Assembly (NCBI GenBank): GCA_947090765.1
Contig: OX352322.1
Location: 5,253,501 to 5,317,500, forward strand
Reading direction: 5' to 3'
Length of the DNA: 64,000 nucleotides
Source: Pseudomonas sp. MM223
GTDB lineage: Bacteria > Pseudomonadota > Gammaproteobacteria > Pseudomonadales > Pseudomonadaceae
Made by a program: the position numbers and the translations under genes. Every line of letters begins with the position of its first letter. Within the stretch, counting starts at the first letter, position 1. Positions 39,824 through 48,194 of this stretch are shown piece by piece. The notes beneath the pieces are model-generated. The model saw only the letters and a program-made list of their open reading frames with translations, made no database searches and was not told where the DNA came from.

Positions 39824-39839
39824 CCACTACATATAGGGG
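39824..39839. promoter_or_regulatory. NrdR box 2 of nrdA
   Basis: CCACTACATATAGGGG, about 12/16 to the NrdR consensus, 31 bp from box 1, so both lie on the same helix face. Confidence 0.7.
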
Positions 39840-40219
39840 TTCGTGCAAAATCACACACAAAAGTCAACCCGCAAGATCAAGCGATTTTCCGGGCTGAACT
39901 TCAAGTGATTTCAGCAGCCAAACCGCTCCTGCGGAGGCGACCGAGGCAAGCCCTTCCGGGGCGTTGTTCGGGTATGGGTGTTGCAGGCAAAGCCTGGCAC
40001 TCATCAGCACCGGTTTTTGGGTTTACCCAAAACCTTTGACTTCGGCCAGGGAGCGGCAAGCTATTGCCCCTTATTCCTGAGTCTGTCCCGAAGTCGGTAC
40101 GCCCGCGCGGGCGGATGCGCATGCATTGCGCATCCCCGCCGGGCAATCGAGCAAGTGGACGGAACGGTGGGCGCCCAAAAGGCGCCTGAACAATATAGAA
40201 ACTGTGGAGACACCCACCC

Positions 40220-43099
40220 ATGCAAACCGACACAACTCGCGAGAACCCGCAGGCCAAGGTGCCGCAGGCCGCCGATTCCAACCAGGATCTGGCCGCCACC
40301 GCCCCTGGCCAACTGCGCGTGATCAAGCGCAACGGCACTGTCGTCCCCTACACCGACGACAAGATCACCGTGGCCATCACCAAGGCGTTCCTCGCAGTTG
40401 AAGGCGGCACCGCCGCCGCTTCGTCGCGCATCCACGACACCGTCGCACGCCTGACCGAGCAGGTTACCGCCACGTTCAAGCGTCGCATGCCATCGGGTGG
40501 CACCATCCACATCGAAGAAATCCAGGACCAGGTCGAACTGGCCCTGATGCGCGCAGGCGAGCAGAAAGTTGCCCGCGACTACGTGATCTATCGCGACCAG
40601 CGCGCCAAGGAGCGTGCCACCCGCGCCAACACCGACGCCGTGGTCGAGCCGCACCCGAGCATCCGCATCACCCTGGCTGACGGCAGCCTGGCGCCGCTCG
40701 ACATGGCGCGCCTGAACACCATCATCAGCGAAGCCTGCGAAGGCCTGGCCGAAGTCGACGGCGACCTGATCCAGCGCGAAACCCTGAAGAACCTGTACGA
40801 CGGCGTGGCCATCAAGGACGTCAACACCGCCCTGGTGATGACCGCCCGTACCCTGGTAGAGCGCGAGCCGAACTACTCGTTCGTCACCGCCCGCCTGCTG
40901 ATGGACACCCTGCGTGCCGAAGGCCTGGGCTTCCTCAGCGTTGCCGACAGCGCCACCCACCACGAGATGGCTGACCTGTACGCCAAGGCCCTGCCGGCCT
41001 ACATCGCCAAAGGTATCGAGTTCGAGCTGCTGAACCCGGCCCTGGCCGACTTCGACCTGGAAAAACTGGGCAAGGCGATCAACCACGAGCGCGACCAGCA
41101 GTTCACCTACCTGGGCCTGCAGACCCTGTACGACCGTTACTTCATCCACAAGGATGGCGTGCGCTTCGAGCTGCCGCAGGTGTTCTTCATGCGTGTGGCC
41201 ATGGGCCTGGCGCTGGAAGAGAAAGACAAGGAAGCCCGTGCGATCGAGTTCTACAACCTGTTGTCGTCCTTCGACTACATGGCCTCGACCCCGACCCTGT
41301 TCAACGCCGGCACCCTGCGCCCGCAGCTGTCCAGCTGCTACCTGACCACCGTGCCGGACGACCTGTCGGGCATCTACCACGCGATCCACGACAACGCCAT
41401 GCTGTCGAAATTCGCCGGCGGCCTGGGCAACGACTGGACCCCTGTACGTGCACTGGGCTCCTACATCAAGGGCACCAACGGCAAGTCCCAGGGCGTTGTA
41501 CCGTTCCTGAAAGTGGTCAACGACACCGCCGTTGCCGTGAACCAGGGTGGCAAGCGCAAGGGCGCCGTGTGTGCCTACCTGGAAACCTGGCACCTGGACA
41601 TCGAAGAATTCATCGAGCTGCGCAAGAACACCGGTGATGACCGCCGTCGTACCCACGACATGAACACCGCCAACTGGATCCCTGACCTGTTCATGAAGCG
41701 TGTCTTCGATGACGGCAAGTGGACCCTGTTCTCGCCTTCGGAAGTGCCAGACCTGCACGACCTGACCGGCAAGGCCTTCGAAGAGCGCTACGAGTACTAC
41801 GAAGCCCTGACCGAGTACAACAAGATCAAGGTGTTCAAGACCATCCAGGCCAAAGACCTGTGGCGCAAGATGCTGTCGATGCTGTTCGAGACCGGCCACC
41901 CGTGGCTGACCTTCAAGGATCCGTGCAACCTGCGTTCGCCGCAGCAGCACGTGGGCGTGGTCCACAGCTCGAACCTGTGCACCGAGATCACCCTGAATAC
42001 CAACAAGGACGAGATCGCGGTCTGCAACCTGGGCTCGATCAACCTGCCGAACCACATCGTCGATGGCAAGCTGGACACCGCCAAGCTGCAACGCACCGTG
42101 AACACTGCCGTGCGCATGCTCGACAACGTGATCGACATCAACTACTACTCGGTGCCGCAAGCGCGTAACTCGAACCTCAAGCACCGCCCGGTCGGCCTGG
42201 GCATCATGGGCTTCCAGGACGCACTGTACCTGCAGCACATCGCCTATGGCTCCGACGCTGCCGTCGAGTTCGCCGACAAGTCGATGGAAGCGGTCAGCTA
42301 CTTCGCCATCCAGGCTTCTTGCGACCTGGCCGATGAGCGCGGTGCGTACGAGACCTTCCAGGGTTCGCTGTGGTCCAAGGGCATCCTGCCGCTGGATTCG
42401 CAACAGATCCTGATCGAGGCCCGTGGCCAGAAGTACATCGACGTCGACCTGAACGAAACCCTGGACTGGGCGCCAGTGCGTGCCCGCGTACAAAAAGGTA
42501 TTCGTAACTCGAACATCATGGCCATCGCGCCAACCGCGACCATCGCCAACATCACCGGCGTGTCGCAGTCGATCGAGCCGACCTACCAGAACCTGTACGT
42601 GAAATCGAACCTGTCGGGCGAGTTCACCGTGATCAACCCGTACCTGGTGCGTGACCTGAAGGCCCGCGGCCTGTGGGACTCGGTCATGATCAACGACCTG
42701 AAGTACTACGACGGTTCGGTGCAGCAGATCGAGCGTATCCCGCAAGAGCTGAAAGACCTGTACGCCACCGCGTTCGAAGTTGAAACCAAGTGGATTGTCG
42801 ACGCAGCTTCCCGCCGCCAGAAGTGGATCGACCAGGCTCAGTCGCTGAACCTGTACATTGCTGGCGCCTCGGGCAAGAAGCTGGACGTGACCTATCGCAT
42901 GGCCTGGTACCGTGGCCTGAAAACCACCTACTACCTCCGTGCCCTGGCTGCAACCAGCACCGAGAAGTCGACCATCAACACCGGCAAGCTCAACGCCGTT
43001 TCCAGCGGTGGCGACAGCGCCCCGGTCCAGGCAGCCGGCCCAGCGCCAGTGCCTAAAGCCTGCGCGATCGACGAGCCTGACTGCGAAGCCTGCCAGTAA
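40220..43099 (+). CDS. nrdA: Class Ia ribonucleotide reductase, alpha subunit
   Basis: 959 residues, longer than the E. coli protein because of two N-terminal ATP-cone domains (about 30-125, starting LRVIKRNGTVVPYTDDKI, and about 145-240), as in other pseudomonads; the cones give allosteric on/off control by ATP/dATP. The catalytic barrel has the active-site Cys in LSSCYL, NLCTEI with the Asn/Cys/Glu cluster, CNLGSINLP, and PTATIANITG near the dimer region. The redox-active Cys pair is in the tail DEPDCEACQ. It reduces NDPs to dNDPs with NrdB. Confidence 0.97.
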   Translation: MQTDTTRENPQAKVPQAADSNQDLAATAPGQLRVIKRNGTVVPYTDDKITVAITKAFLAVEGGTAAASSRIHDTVARLTEQVTATFKRRMPSGGTIHIEEIQDQVELALMRAGEQKVARDYVIYRDQRAKERATRANTDAVVEPHPSIRITLADGSLAPLDMARLNTIISEACEGLAEVDGDLIQRETLKNLYDGVAIKDVNTALVMTARTLVEREPNYSFVTARLLMDTLRAEGLGFLSVADSATHHEMADLYAKALPAYIAKGIEFELLNPALADFDLEKLGKAINHERDQQFTYLGLQTLYDRYFIHKDGVRFELPQVFFMRVAMGLALEEKDKEARAIEFYNLLSSFDYMASTPTLFNAGTLRPQLSSCYLTTVPDDLSGIYHAIHDNAMLSKFAGGLGNDWTPVRALGSYIKGTNGKSQGVVPFLKVVNDTAVAVNQGGKRKGAVCAYLETWHLDIEEFIELRKNTGDDRRRTHDMNTANWIPDLFMKRVFDDGKWTLFSPSEVPDLHDLTGKAFEERYEYYEALTEYNKIKVFKTIQAKDLWRKMLSMLFETGHPWLTFKDPCNLRSPQQHVGVVHSSNLCTEITLNTNKDEIAVCNLGSINLPNHIVDGKLDTAKLQRTVNTAVRMLDNVIDINYYSVPQARNSNLKHRPVGLGIMGFQDALYLQHIAYGSDAAVEFADKSMEAVSYFAIQASCDLADERGAYETFQGSLWSKGILPLDSQQILIEARGQKYIDVDLNETLDWAPVRARVQKGIRNSNIMAIAPTATIANITGVSQSIEPTYQNLYVKSNLSGEFTVINPYLVRDLKARGLWDSVMINDLKYYDGSVQQIERIPQELKDLYATAFEVETKWIVDAASRRQKWIDQAQSLNLYIAGASGKKLDVTYRMAWYRGLKTTYYLRALAATSTEKSTINTGKLNAVSSGGDSAPVQAAGPAPVPKACAIDEPDCEACQ

Positions 43100-43107
43100 G
43101 GCCTGAA

Positions 43108-43149
43108 TGCCGTGCGGGGTGCCCAAGGGCGCCCCGTGCGGCATTTTTG
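43108..43149 (+). terminator. Terminator of nrdA
   Basis: GCCGTGCGGGGTGCCC-AAG-GGCGCCCCGTGCGGCATTTTT: long imperfect stem plus T-tract, 8 bp after nrdA. It implies that nrdB is transcribed separately. Confidence 0.9.
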
Positions 43150-43237
43150 TATCCGTGTCACTGAGAAGCCCTGCCCTTTTCCCGCTGCGTATGCGGTTCG
43201 GTAAAAGAACAGGACCTTTCAAACAGGAAGCAAGCCC

Positions 43238-43369
43238 ATGGCGCGGAAAAAAGTGGCAACTCGCAAGATTGGTCGCAATGCCGAGACCGGTCGCTTTACC
43301 TCGGTCGAAGCAGCACGCAAGCAACCCAAGACACACATTGTCGAAACGCTGCACACCCACCGCAGCTGA
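43238..43369 (+). CDS. Small conserved basic protein between nrdA and nrdB
   Basis: 43 residues: MARKKVATRKIGRNAETGRF then TSVEAARKQPKTHIVETLHTHRS. Basic N-terminus, TGRF motif, no Cys, no membrane segment. ATG 43238 is preceded by AGGAAG 8 bp upstream. I recognise it as a recurring Pseudomonas hypothetical; function unknown. It is preceded by the nrdA terminator and followed by a REP pair, so it is a monocistronic unit. Confidence 0.72.
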   Translation: MARKKVATRKIGRNAETGRFTSVEAARKQPKTHIVETLHTHRS

Positions 43370-43397
43370 CACAGTCGCCGCAATTTGACTCGGTCGT

Positions 43398-43515
43398 TGT
43401 AGGAGCGGCCTTTGTGCCGCGAAAGGGTGCGAAGCGCCCCCGGGATTTCTGCATTACCGCATGAATTGCCGGGGCTGCTTTGCAGCCCTTTCGCGGCACA
43501 AGGCCGCTCCTACAA
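43398..43515. repeat. REP pair (inverted), GGAGCGGCCTTTG subfamily
   Basis: Arms TTGTAGGAGCGGCCTTTGTG and its complement, with inner GGGGCTGCTTTGCAGCCC stem, directly upstream of the nrdB NrdR boxes. Confidence 0.9.
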
Positions 43516-43526
43516 GGATCGCGCCA

Positions 43527-43542
43527 ACACCATATGCTGTGT
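43527..43542. promoter_or_regulatory. NrdR box 1 of nrdB
   Basis: ACACCATATGCTGTGT, 13/16 to consensus with perfect outer ACAC/GTGT arms. Confidence 0.85.
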
Positions 43543-43557
43543 AAAAAAATAAAATTG

Positions 43558-43573
43558 GCACAATATGTAGTGC
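43558..43573. promoter_or_regulatory. NrdR box 2 of nrdB
   Basis: GCACAATATGTAGTGC, 13/16 to consensus, exactly 31 bp from box 1. Confidence 0.85.
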
Positions 43574-43914
43574 TATGCATTGTTTGCCGCTACACTTCCT
43601 ACCCGTACCTTACGACACAAGCTTCATGAACGGACGCACGCAAAACCGGTCAAAAAAGTTACCCTCGCTGGGAACACACGCGCCCCGATCGAAGGTGAAT
43701 TCCGGTATACTTTGCGCCCTCTGAAAAGAGCACCATTCAATTGTCCTGGCCCCTCCCAGAGGCATGGCCAGGTACAAACCGAACACATTTAGATGTTAAC
43801 GAGAGTCAGCCTCTCCAAGCTGTCCATTCGCCGCTACCGGCCGTGCGTCAGGCATCACATTCTTAAAATCCAACCGGTTGCCCCAGGGCGACCCTCAAGC
43901 AGGAGCCAATCACC

Positions 43915-45165
43915 ATGCTGAAGCGGGACGAATTCGACAAGGAAGACGGCGAAGTAGCCGCCAAAGGCAACACCCCTGCGCAGGCCGCTGCCGCCGCCAC
44001 CCTCGACAAGCTCGACAGCGCCGGTGGTGCCGCCGCCCTGGAAGCCCGCGCTGCTACAGCGTCTGACTCCGAAGCCGTCAAACGTGCCAAAGCCGCCCTC
44101 GACGCCCTCGACGTGGCCGAAGGCCTGGCCGAGCTGGAAGGCTCCTCTGCCCGCGTTGCGGTAGACGAAAAGCGCATGATCAACTGCCGCGCCGACCTGA
44201 ACCAGCTGGTGCCGTTCAAGTACGACTGGGCCTGGCAGAAGTATCTGGACGGTTGCGCCAACCACTGGATGCCGCAAGAGGTCAACATGACCGCCGACAT
44301 CGCCCTGTGGAAGAGCCAGGACGGCCTGACCGAAGACGAGCGCCGCATCGTCATGCGCAACCTCGGCTTCTTCTCCACCGCCGACTCGCTGGTAGCCAAC
44401 AACCTGGCCCTGGCCGTGTACCGCCTGATCACCAACCCGGAGTGCCGCCAGTACATCCTGCGCCAGGCCTTCGAAGAGGCGATCCACACCCACGCCTACC
44501 AGTACTGCATCGAGTCGCTGGGCATGGATGAAGGCGAAATCTTCAACATGTACCACGAGATCCCGTCGGTCGCGAAAAAAGCCGCCTGGGGCCTGAAGTA
44601 CACCCGCGCCATCTCCGACCCGGAATTCAACACCGGCACCGTCGAAACCGACAAAGAGCTGCTGCGCAACCTGATCGCCTACTACTGCGTACTGGAAGGC
44701 ATCTTCTTCTACTGCGGCTTCACCCAGATCTTGTCGATGGGCCGCCGCAACAAGATGACCGGCGTGGCCGAGCAGTTCCAGTACATCCTGCGTGACGAGT
44801 CGATGCACCTGAACTTCGGTATCGACGTGATCAACCAGATCAAGATCGAGAACCCGCACCTGTGGGACGCGGCGATGAAGGAAGAAGCGACCCAGATGAT
44901 CCTGCAAGGGACCCAGCTGGAGATCGAATACGCCCGCGACACCATGCCTCGCGGCGTGCTGGGCATGAACGCAGCGATGATGGAGGACTACCTCAAGTTC
45001 ATTGCTAACCGTCGTTTGACCCAGATTGGTTTGAAGGAAGAGTATCCGGGGACTACCAACCCGTTCCCATGGATGAGCGAGATCATGGACTTGAAGAAGG
45101 AGAAGAACTTCTTTGAGACGCGGGTGATCGAGTATCAGACCGGTGGGGCGTTGAGCTGGGACTGA
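43915..45165 (+). CDS. nrdB: Class Ia ribonucleotide reductase, beta subunit
   Basis: 416 residues. An N-terminal Ala/Lys-rich extension of about 85 residues precedes the ferritin-like core ([18 protein letters not shown]). Diiron ligands are found in [13 protein letters not shown] and [12 protein letters not shown], and the radical Tyr should be in the [13 protein letters not shown] helix. The C-terminal tail carries [10 protein letters not shown], which docks to NrdA. ATG 43915 has AGGAG 11 bp upstream. Confidence 0.97.
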   Translation: MLKRDEFDKEDGEVAAKGNTPAQAAAAATLDKLDSAGGAAALEARAATASDSEAVKRAKAALDALDVAEGLAELEGSSARVAVDEKRMINCRADLNQLVPFKYDWAWQKYLDGCANHWMPQEVNMTADIALWKSQDGLTEDERRIVMRNLGFFSTADSLVANNLALAVYRLITNPECRQYILRQAFEEAIHTHAYQYCIESLGMDEGEIFNMYHEIPSVAKKAAWGLKYTRAISDPEFNTGTVETDKELLRNLIAYYCVLEGIFFYCGFTQILSMGRRNKMTGVAEQFQYILRDESMHLNFGIDVINQIKIENPHLWDAAMKEEATQMILQGTQLEIEYARDTMPRGVLGMNAAMMEDYLKFIANRRLTQIGLKEEYPGTTNPFPWMSEIMDLKKEKNFFETRVIEYQTGGALSWD

Positions 45166-45187
45166 TTGTCCGGGCTGAAGCATCGAG

Positions 45188-45212
45188 AAGGCTGCCGATT
45201 GGCAGCCTTTTT
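45188..45212 (+). terminator. Terminator of nrdB
   Basis: AAGGCTGCC-GATT-GGCAGCCTTTTTT stem and T-tract, 23 bp after the stop. Confidence 0.93.
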
Positions 45213-45241
45213 TATGTCTATGGATTTTCAGCGCCTGTGAG

Positions 45242-45442
45242 ATCGAGCGCCGCCCACGCGGCGCATCGCGAGCTGCGCTCGCTCCTACGTCTGTTTCGTG
45301 CCAATTAGTCCTATGCGATTTGCGCGCGAACGCCTTGGCGCATGGAATGATATCGCGTCGTACTAACAAGGCGGTCGCGCGCCTGTCACAGGCTTTACTG
45401 GCCCGAAACAGCTCGCGATGCGCCGCGCGGGCGGCGCTCGAT
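45242..45442. mobile_element. Short element with 34-bp inverted repeats (MITE-like)
   Basis: Arms ATCGAGCGCCGCCCACGCGG... at 45242-45275 and the complement at 45409-45442 match at 33 of 34 bases and enclose 133 bp with no gene. The arms differ from the three REP subfamilies elsewhere in the window. It could be a non-autonomous transposable element or a large REP variant; I see no clear target-site duplication. The rest of the gap to 45658 holds nothing recognisable. Confidence 0.6.
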
Positions 45443-45658
45443 GTACGCCCTCCTACAACTCTCAACTCAGGTACACGCAGCCCCAACATTCTGCGAAGAA
45501 CCTTTTTTTGCAGAAACAGCGCAAACTGGATGCGTCCTACAAGGTTTTTCATTGTTGCTTTTGTCTCGTCGCGATAACGTCTCATAGCGCTTAAGAACGC
45601 TCACGCAGCGGAATCCCGTTCCCGTTAGCAACGGCTCTCCAGTTCAGGATGGCCAAAC

Positions 45659-46195
45659 ATGGACAGTCTCAATACACCCACCCTCTTCACCCGCCACAAC
45701 CGCCCTCTCCACACCCTCTGGCTAGAATCCCAAGCTTGGTTCTGCGCCCACGAACTCGGCCGGCTGAGCGGTCACTTCTTCGACGAACACTGCATGCGCA
45801 AGCTGGACCCGGACCAGCACCGCACTGTGCCGCTGCTGCGCTATGGCAAGTACCAGGAGACCACCATGGTCAGCGAGTCCGGGGCTTATACCTTGTTGGC
45901 GCATCACCATGTGCCGGAGAACCGTCATTTGCGCTGGTGGCTGACGCATGAGGTGGTGGCGGTGCTGCGTGATGCTCAGGCTGATGGGGTGGATGATGCG
46001 CCGCGGCTGGGGCAGATGTGCTGGCCTGGTGGGCGGAGCGCGACGCTGTTGTATTGGCAGAGTGAGCCTTGGGTGAGGATGCGGGATATGCCGGTTGTGC
46101 TGGCCGGGGAAGTGGACCTGCCGGGACCGGTGGAGAAGCGCAAATTGAGTTGGCGGGAGTGTGCGCAGCGGGCGCTGCGGATGCATGGGGTTTAG
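45659..46195 (+). CDS. BRO-N domain (antirepressor-like) protein
   Basis: 178 residues. The N-terminal 95 residues match the BRO-N DNA-binding fold of phage/virus antirepressors: WLESQAWFCAHELGRLSGHF, MVSESGAYTLLAHHHVPENR and RWWLTHEVVAVLRD (the strand-helix region preceding PSIRK in relatives). The C-terminal half is not recognised and no KilA-C/ANT partner domain is seen. It is either a chromosomally domesticated antirepressor or a prophage relic; no other phage genes are nearby. Confidence 0.75.
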   Translation: MDSLNTPTLFTRHNRPLHTLWLESQAWFCAHELGRLSGHFFDEHCMRKLDPDQHRTVPLLRYGKYQETTMVSESGAYTLLAHHHVPENRHLRWWLTHEVVAVLRDAQADGVDDAPRLGQMCWPGGRSATLLYWQSEPWVRMRDMPVVLAGEVDLPGPVEKRKLSWRECAQRALRMHGV

Positions 46196-46521
46196 CGGGC
46201 GGTTTTTGCCTGTGCTGGCCTCTTCGCGGGTGAACCCGCTCCCACAAAAGACTTCGTTTGCTGGCAATTGCTTGGTTAGCAGGTCAAAAGCGGGGTAGCG
46301 GGTTAATGCCAGTCAGTTAAGCCAATCGGGGCTGCTGCGCAGCCCATCGCCGGCAAGCCAGCTCCCACACCGACCGCATCGCACTCAAGCCATGCGCTGT
46401 ACCTGTGGGAGCCTGGCTTGCCGGCGATGGGGCGCAAAGCGGCCCCAATTTGCCTGACTGATTGGCATTAGAGGTCACCCGCGAACATCGGCAAAGCCGG
46501 TGCCGTACATCGAGTCAGATG
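46196..46521. other. Gap with REP half and REP pair
   Basis: No gene. It contains a solitary REP half (GCTGGCCTCTTCGCGGGTGA, about 46214-46233) and the REP pair at 46328-46447. Confidence 0.7.
46328..46447. repeat. REP pair (inverted), GCCGGCAAGCCAG subfamily
   Basis: Arms CATCGCCGGCAAGCCAGCTC and its complement, outer GGGGCTGCTGCGCAGCCC / GGGGCGCAAAGCGGCCCC stems. Confidence 0.9.
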
Positions 46522-46700
46522 CTATAGGCCATCCAATCGGACCTTCACGCGCAGCGGGGAAGCGAGACGCTCATTTACAGACGCGATGAGGTCTTCATCT
46601 TCGTCGGCCATGCTGGCTGGCCCGAAAGGCAACCTACGCTGCTCTGCTACATATTGCAGAACCTGGTGCTTGAGTTCGGAGGGGGTTACACCTAGCGAAG
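46522..46700 (-). pseudogene. RelB/DinJ-type antitoxin remnant
   Basis: The minus-strand frame reads SLGVTPSELKHQVLQYVAEQ then RRLPFGPASMADEDEDLI to a stop at 46522. LG-x-TPSE-x-x-x-x-x-LQYVAE-x-x-x-LPF is the second helix and linker of RelB/DinJ antitoxins. The N-terminal ribbon-helix-helix half is missing: upstream the frame enters a copied fragment of the BRO-N gene (46715-46779). No toxin gene follows. I infer a truncated toxin-antitoxin relic. Confidence 0.5.
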
Positions 46701-46714
46701 CAGGCAACGCGGTA

Positions 46715-46779
46715 AGCCTGGTTCTGCGCCCACGAACTTGGCCGTCTGAGCAGTCACTTCTTCGACGAACACTGCATGC
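46715..46779 (+). repeat. 65-bp partial copy of the BRO-N gene
   Basis: 61 of 65 bases match 45733-45797 in the BRO-N gene (GGTTCTGCGCCCACGAACT and CACTTCTTCGACGAACACTG are shared). The copy has no start codon or remaining domain, so it is inert. It abuts the antitoxin remnant. Confidence 0.85.
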
Positions 46780-46940
46780 CCCGTTGCGCAATGCCGGGGC
46801 ACCCATAGTTGTCACGTCTCGAAACTGAACACTGCTCGAATGTGATTCGAACCTTCATTCAAAATGAGAGCGAAACCATAGCTCATGATCAACTCTGCTG
46901 GCGACCGTGCCTCGGATAGATATTTACCAAGGAGGCGGGC

Positions 46941-47489
46941 TTGACCGGTCAGCAGTATTTCCCACCATTGGTGGTTGCCAACGAGCGCATTGACCTCTCA
47001 CACCTAAGTCCATTCACACTGCTTGTCGAGAGTCGATTGGCCAAGCGCAAGCTGCGCGTGCATGTGACCTTCTCAAATCACTGCTTCAGCCGGAGCTACA
47101 CTCAGGCTAGCCCGCCTGAATGCCAAGTAATCATTGACCAGAGTGCACCACGACTGCGTGCCTTCTGCCCGATTCGATTTCGCCTTTCCCGGCAGTTGCC
47201 ACAGCTGATCAAGACACTGAACCATCCGCAGGCAAAGGTCCTGGAAACGTCCACAGAGCGCAATTGGTGTTACTCGATCACGATCGACGACCCGGAGGGA
47301 CCGTACCATGTCTTTTTTGAAATACGCCGCGCTTCGAAGCAAAGACGGCAATGGCAGGACCTACAGTTAGTGGTGGAGAGTGCCTATCACCAAAGTGACA
47401 AAGCAGCGCCTAACCTGAAAGGTGTGGTGGGCTTTGTCTTGCTCTGCGGCAAGGTTTATCTGGGCAAAGCGGTCTCGACCAAACGCTGA
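46941..47489 (+). CDS. Orphan protein of unknown function, TTG start
   Basis: 182 residues, cytosolic, basic (many Arg/Lys/Gln), with an N-terminal beta-rich part (LVESRLAKRKLRVHVTFSNH), a central PRLRAFCPIRFRLSRQLPQL and a C-terminal VVGFVLLCGKVYLGKAV. TTG is preferred because AAGGAGG sits 5 bp upstream and no in-frame ATG precedes the conserved-looking part. The fold resembles small hypothetical proteins seen beside accessory genes in Pseudomonas; I cannot name a family. Followed by its own terminator. Confidence 0.68.
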   Translation: MTGQQYFPPLVVANERIDLSHLSPFTLLVESRLAKRKLRVHVTFSNHCFSRSYTQASPPECQVIIDQSAPRLRAFCPIRFRLSRQLPQLIKTLNHPQAKVLETSTERNWCYSITIDDPEGPYHVFFEIRRASKQRRQWQDLQLVVESAYHQSDKAAPNLKGVVGFVLLCGKVYLGKAVSTKR

Positions 47490-47510
47490 TCCACCGAGCT
47501 TGCATGAACG

Positions 47511-47535
47511 AAAAAGGCGCCATGGGCGCCTTTTC
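47511..47535 (+). terminator. Terminator of the orphan gene
   Basis: AAAAAGGCGCC-ATG-GGCGCCTTTT stem, 22 bp after the stop. Confidence 0.88.
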
Positions 47536-47726
47536 GTATTGGTAAAGCAGATCCGGATACCACTTCGGCTGCGCCTCGGCTCGCCTTGCGCGAGCACCCT
47601 TTCGGGCTAGGGAACGCTCAATCTCATCCGGTCAGTCGTTCCGCAATTGCCAGATAATGTTCCACTATCTGTGGAAATTGATCAAGTCTCGCGAGACAGG
47701 AAGTAACAAACCTCTGGCTGGCATGC

Positions 47727-47742
47727 TTTACCGACCGGTAAA
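47727..47742. promoter_or_regulatory. Orphan TetR-like palindrome
   Basis: TTTACCGACCGGTAAA: inverted TTTACC/GGTAAA arms around GACC, typical in style for TetR/AcrR-family operators. No regulator gene of that family is adjacent. Confidence 0.45.
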
Positions 47743-47905
47743 ACAAAAAAGAGGCCCCGCCCACGCCGACAATAGGGGTACGGCACAACTGTTGGAATAG
47801 TGCCTGGGACGACCTTGGTCGTAGTATGTCTCTAGAGCGCTCACAGTAGAGCTTCTACAGCCCGATTTACGCCACCTAACCCCTGAATCTCTCAGCCATC
47901 AGCCG

Positions 47906-47956
47906 TTGACAGCCCACCTCCCGCTTGCTAATAATCGCCCACAGTTGTACGACAAC
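47906..47956 (+). promoter_or_regulatory. Promoter and operator of the uronate porin
   Basis: TTGACA (47906-47911), 18-bp spacer, AATAAT (47930-47935), then GTTGTACGACAAC (47944-47956) over the likely start site. GTTGT-N3-ACAAC is the style of operator bound by FadR-subfamily GntR repressors. The udh promoter has the same layout. Confidence 0.8.
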
Positions 47957-48194
47957 ACATAACAAAAACAACAATCAGTGGACGAACTCATGTCGACACC
48001 CATCCCGCTGCACCCACGCCTATTGCACACCCCTCTTCCCCCGGCCTGCCTGCGTACGCCCGCCAGTACCTAGCACCCGGTTACCGCGCATTCACCCCTG
48101 GCCCTGACCGGCCCGTTACTTACCCGCCCCTGCCGCAGGCCGCTTGCGCGTGCCCGGTGGACGGGCTGCCATACCCTTCGGGAGCACAACAATA

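Larger units (their letters stand above)
39535..40219. other. nrdA control region
   Basis: About 685 bp without a gene. It holds a consensus DnaA box and two NrdR boxes (separate entries), then about 380 bp to the nrdA start, GC-richer and with short direct repeats. I could not fix the start site. Confidence 0.6.
43516..43914. other. nrdB control region
   Basis: Nearly 400 bp without a gene. It holds two NrdR boxes (43527 and 43558). A possible -10 (TACACT, 43591-43596) lies just after them and another (TATACT, 43706-43711) further down, leaving a leader of 200-310 nt. I see no riboswitch. Confidence 0.6.
47536..48194. other. Gap before the uronate porin
   Basis: About 660 bp. It holds a TetR-like palindrome (47727-47742), a smaller inverted repeat CAGATA-N9-TATCTG near 47652, and, close to the porin, a TTGACA/AATAAT promoter followed by an operator (47906-47956). 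The distance from operator to ATG (about 240 bp) leaves a long leader. Short reading frames here have no ribosome-binding site or family match. Confidence 0.65.

Noticed and set aside
40061..43372. A 1103-residue minus-strand reading frame opposite nrdA
   Set aside because: Antisense shadow of nrdA, rich in Val/Gly/Gln with no domain.
47925..48107. 60-residue plus-strand reading frame before the uronate porin
   Set aside because: It overlaps the promoter/operator region, lacks a ribosome-binding site and has no recognisable sequence.
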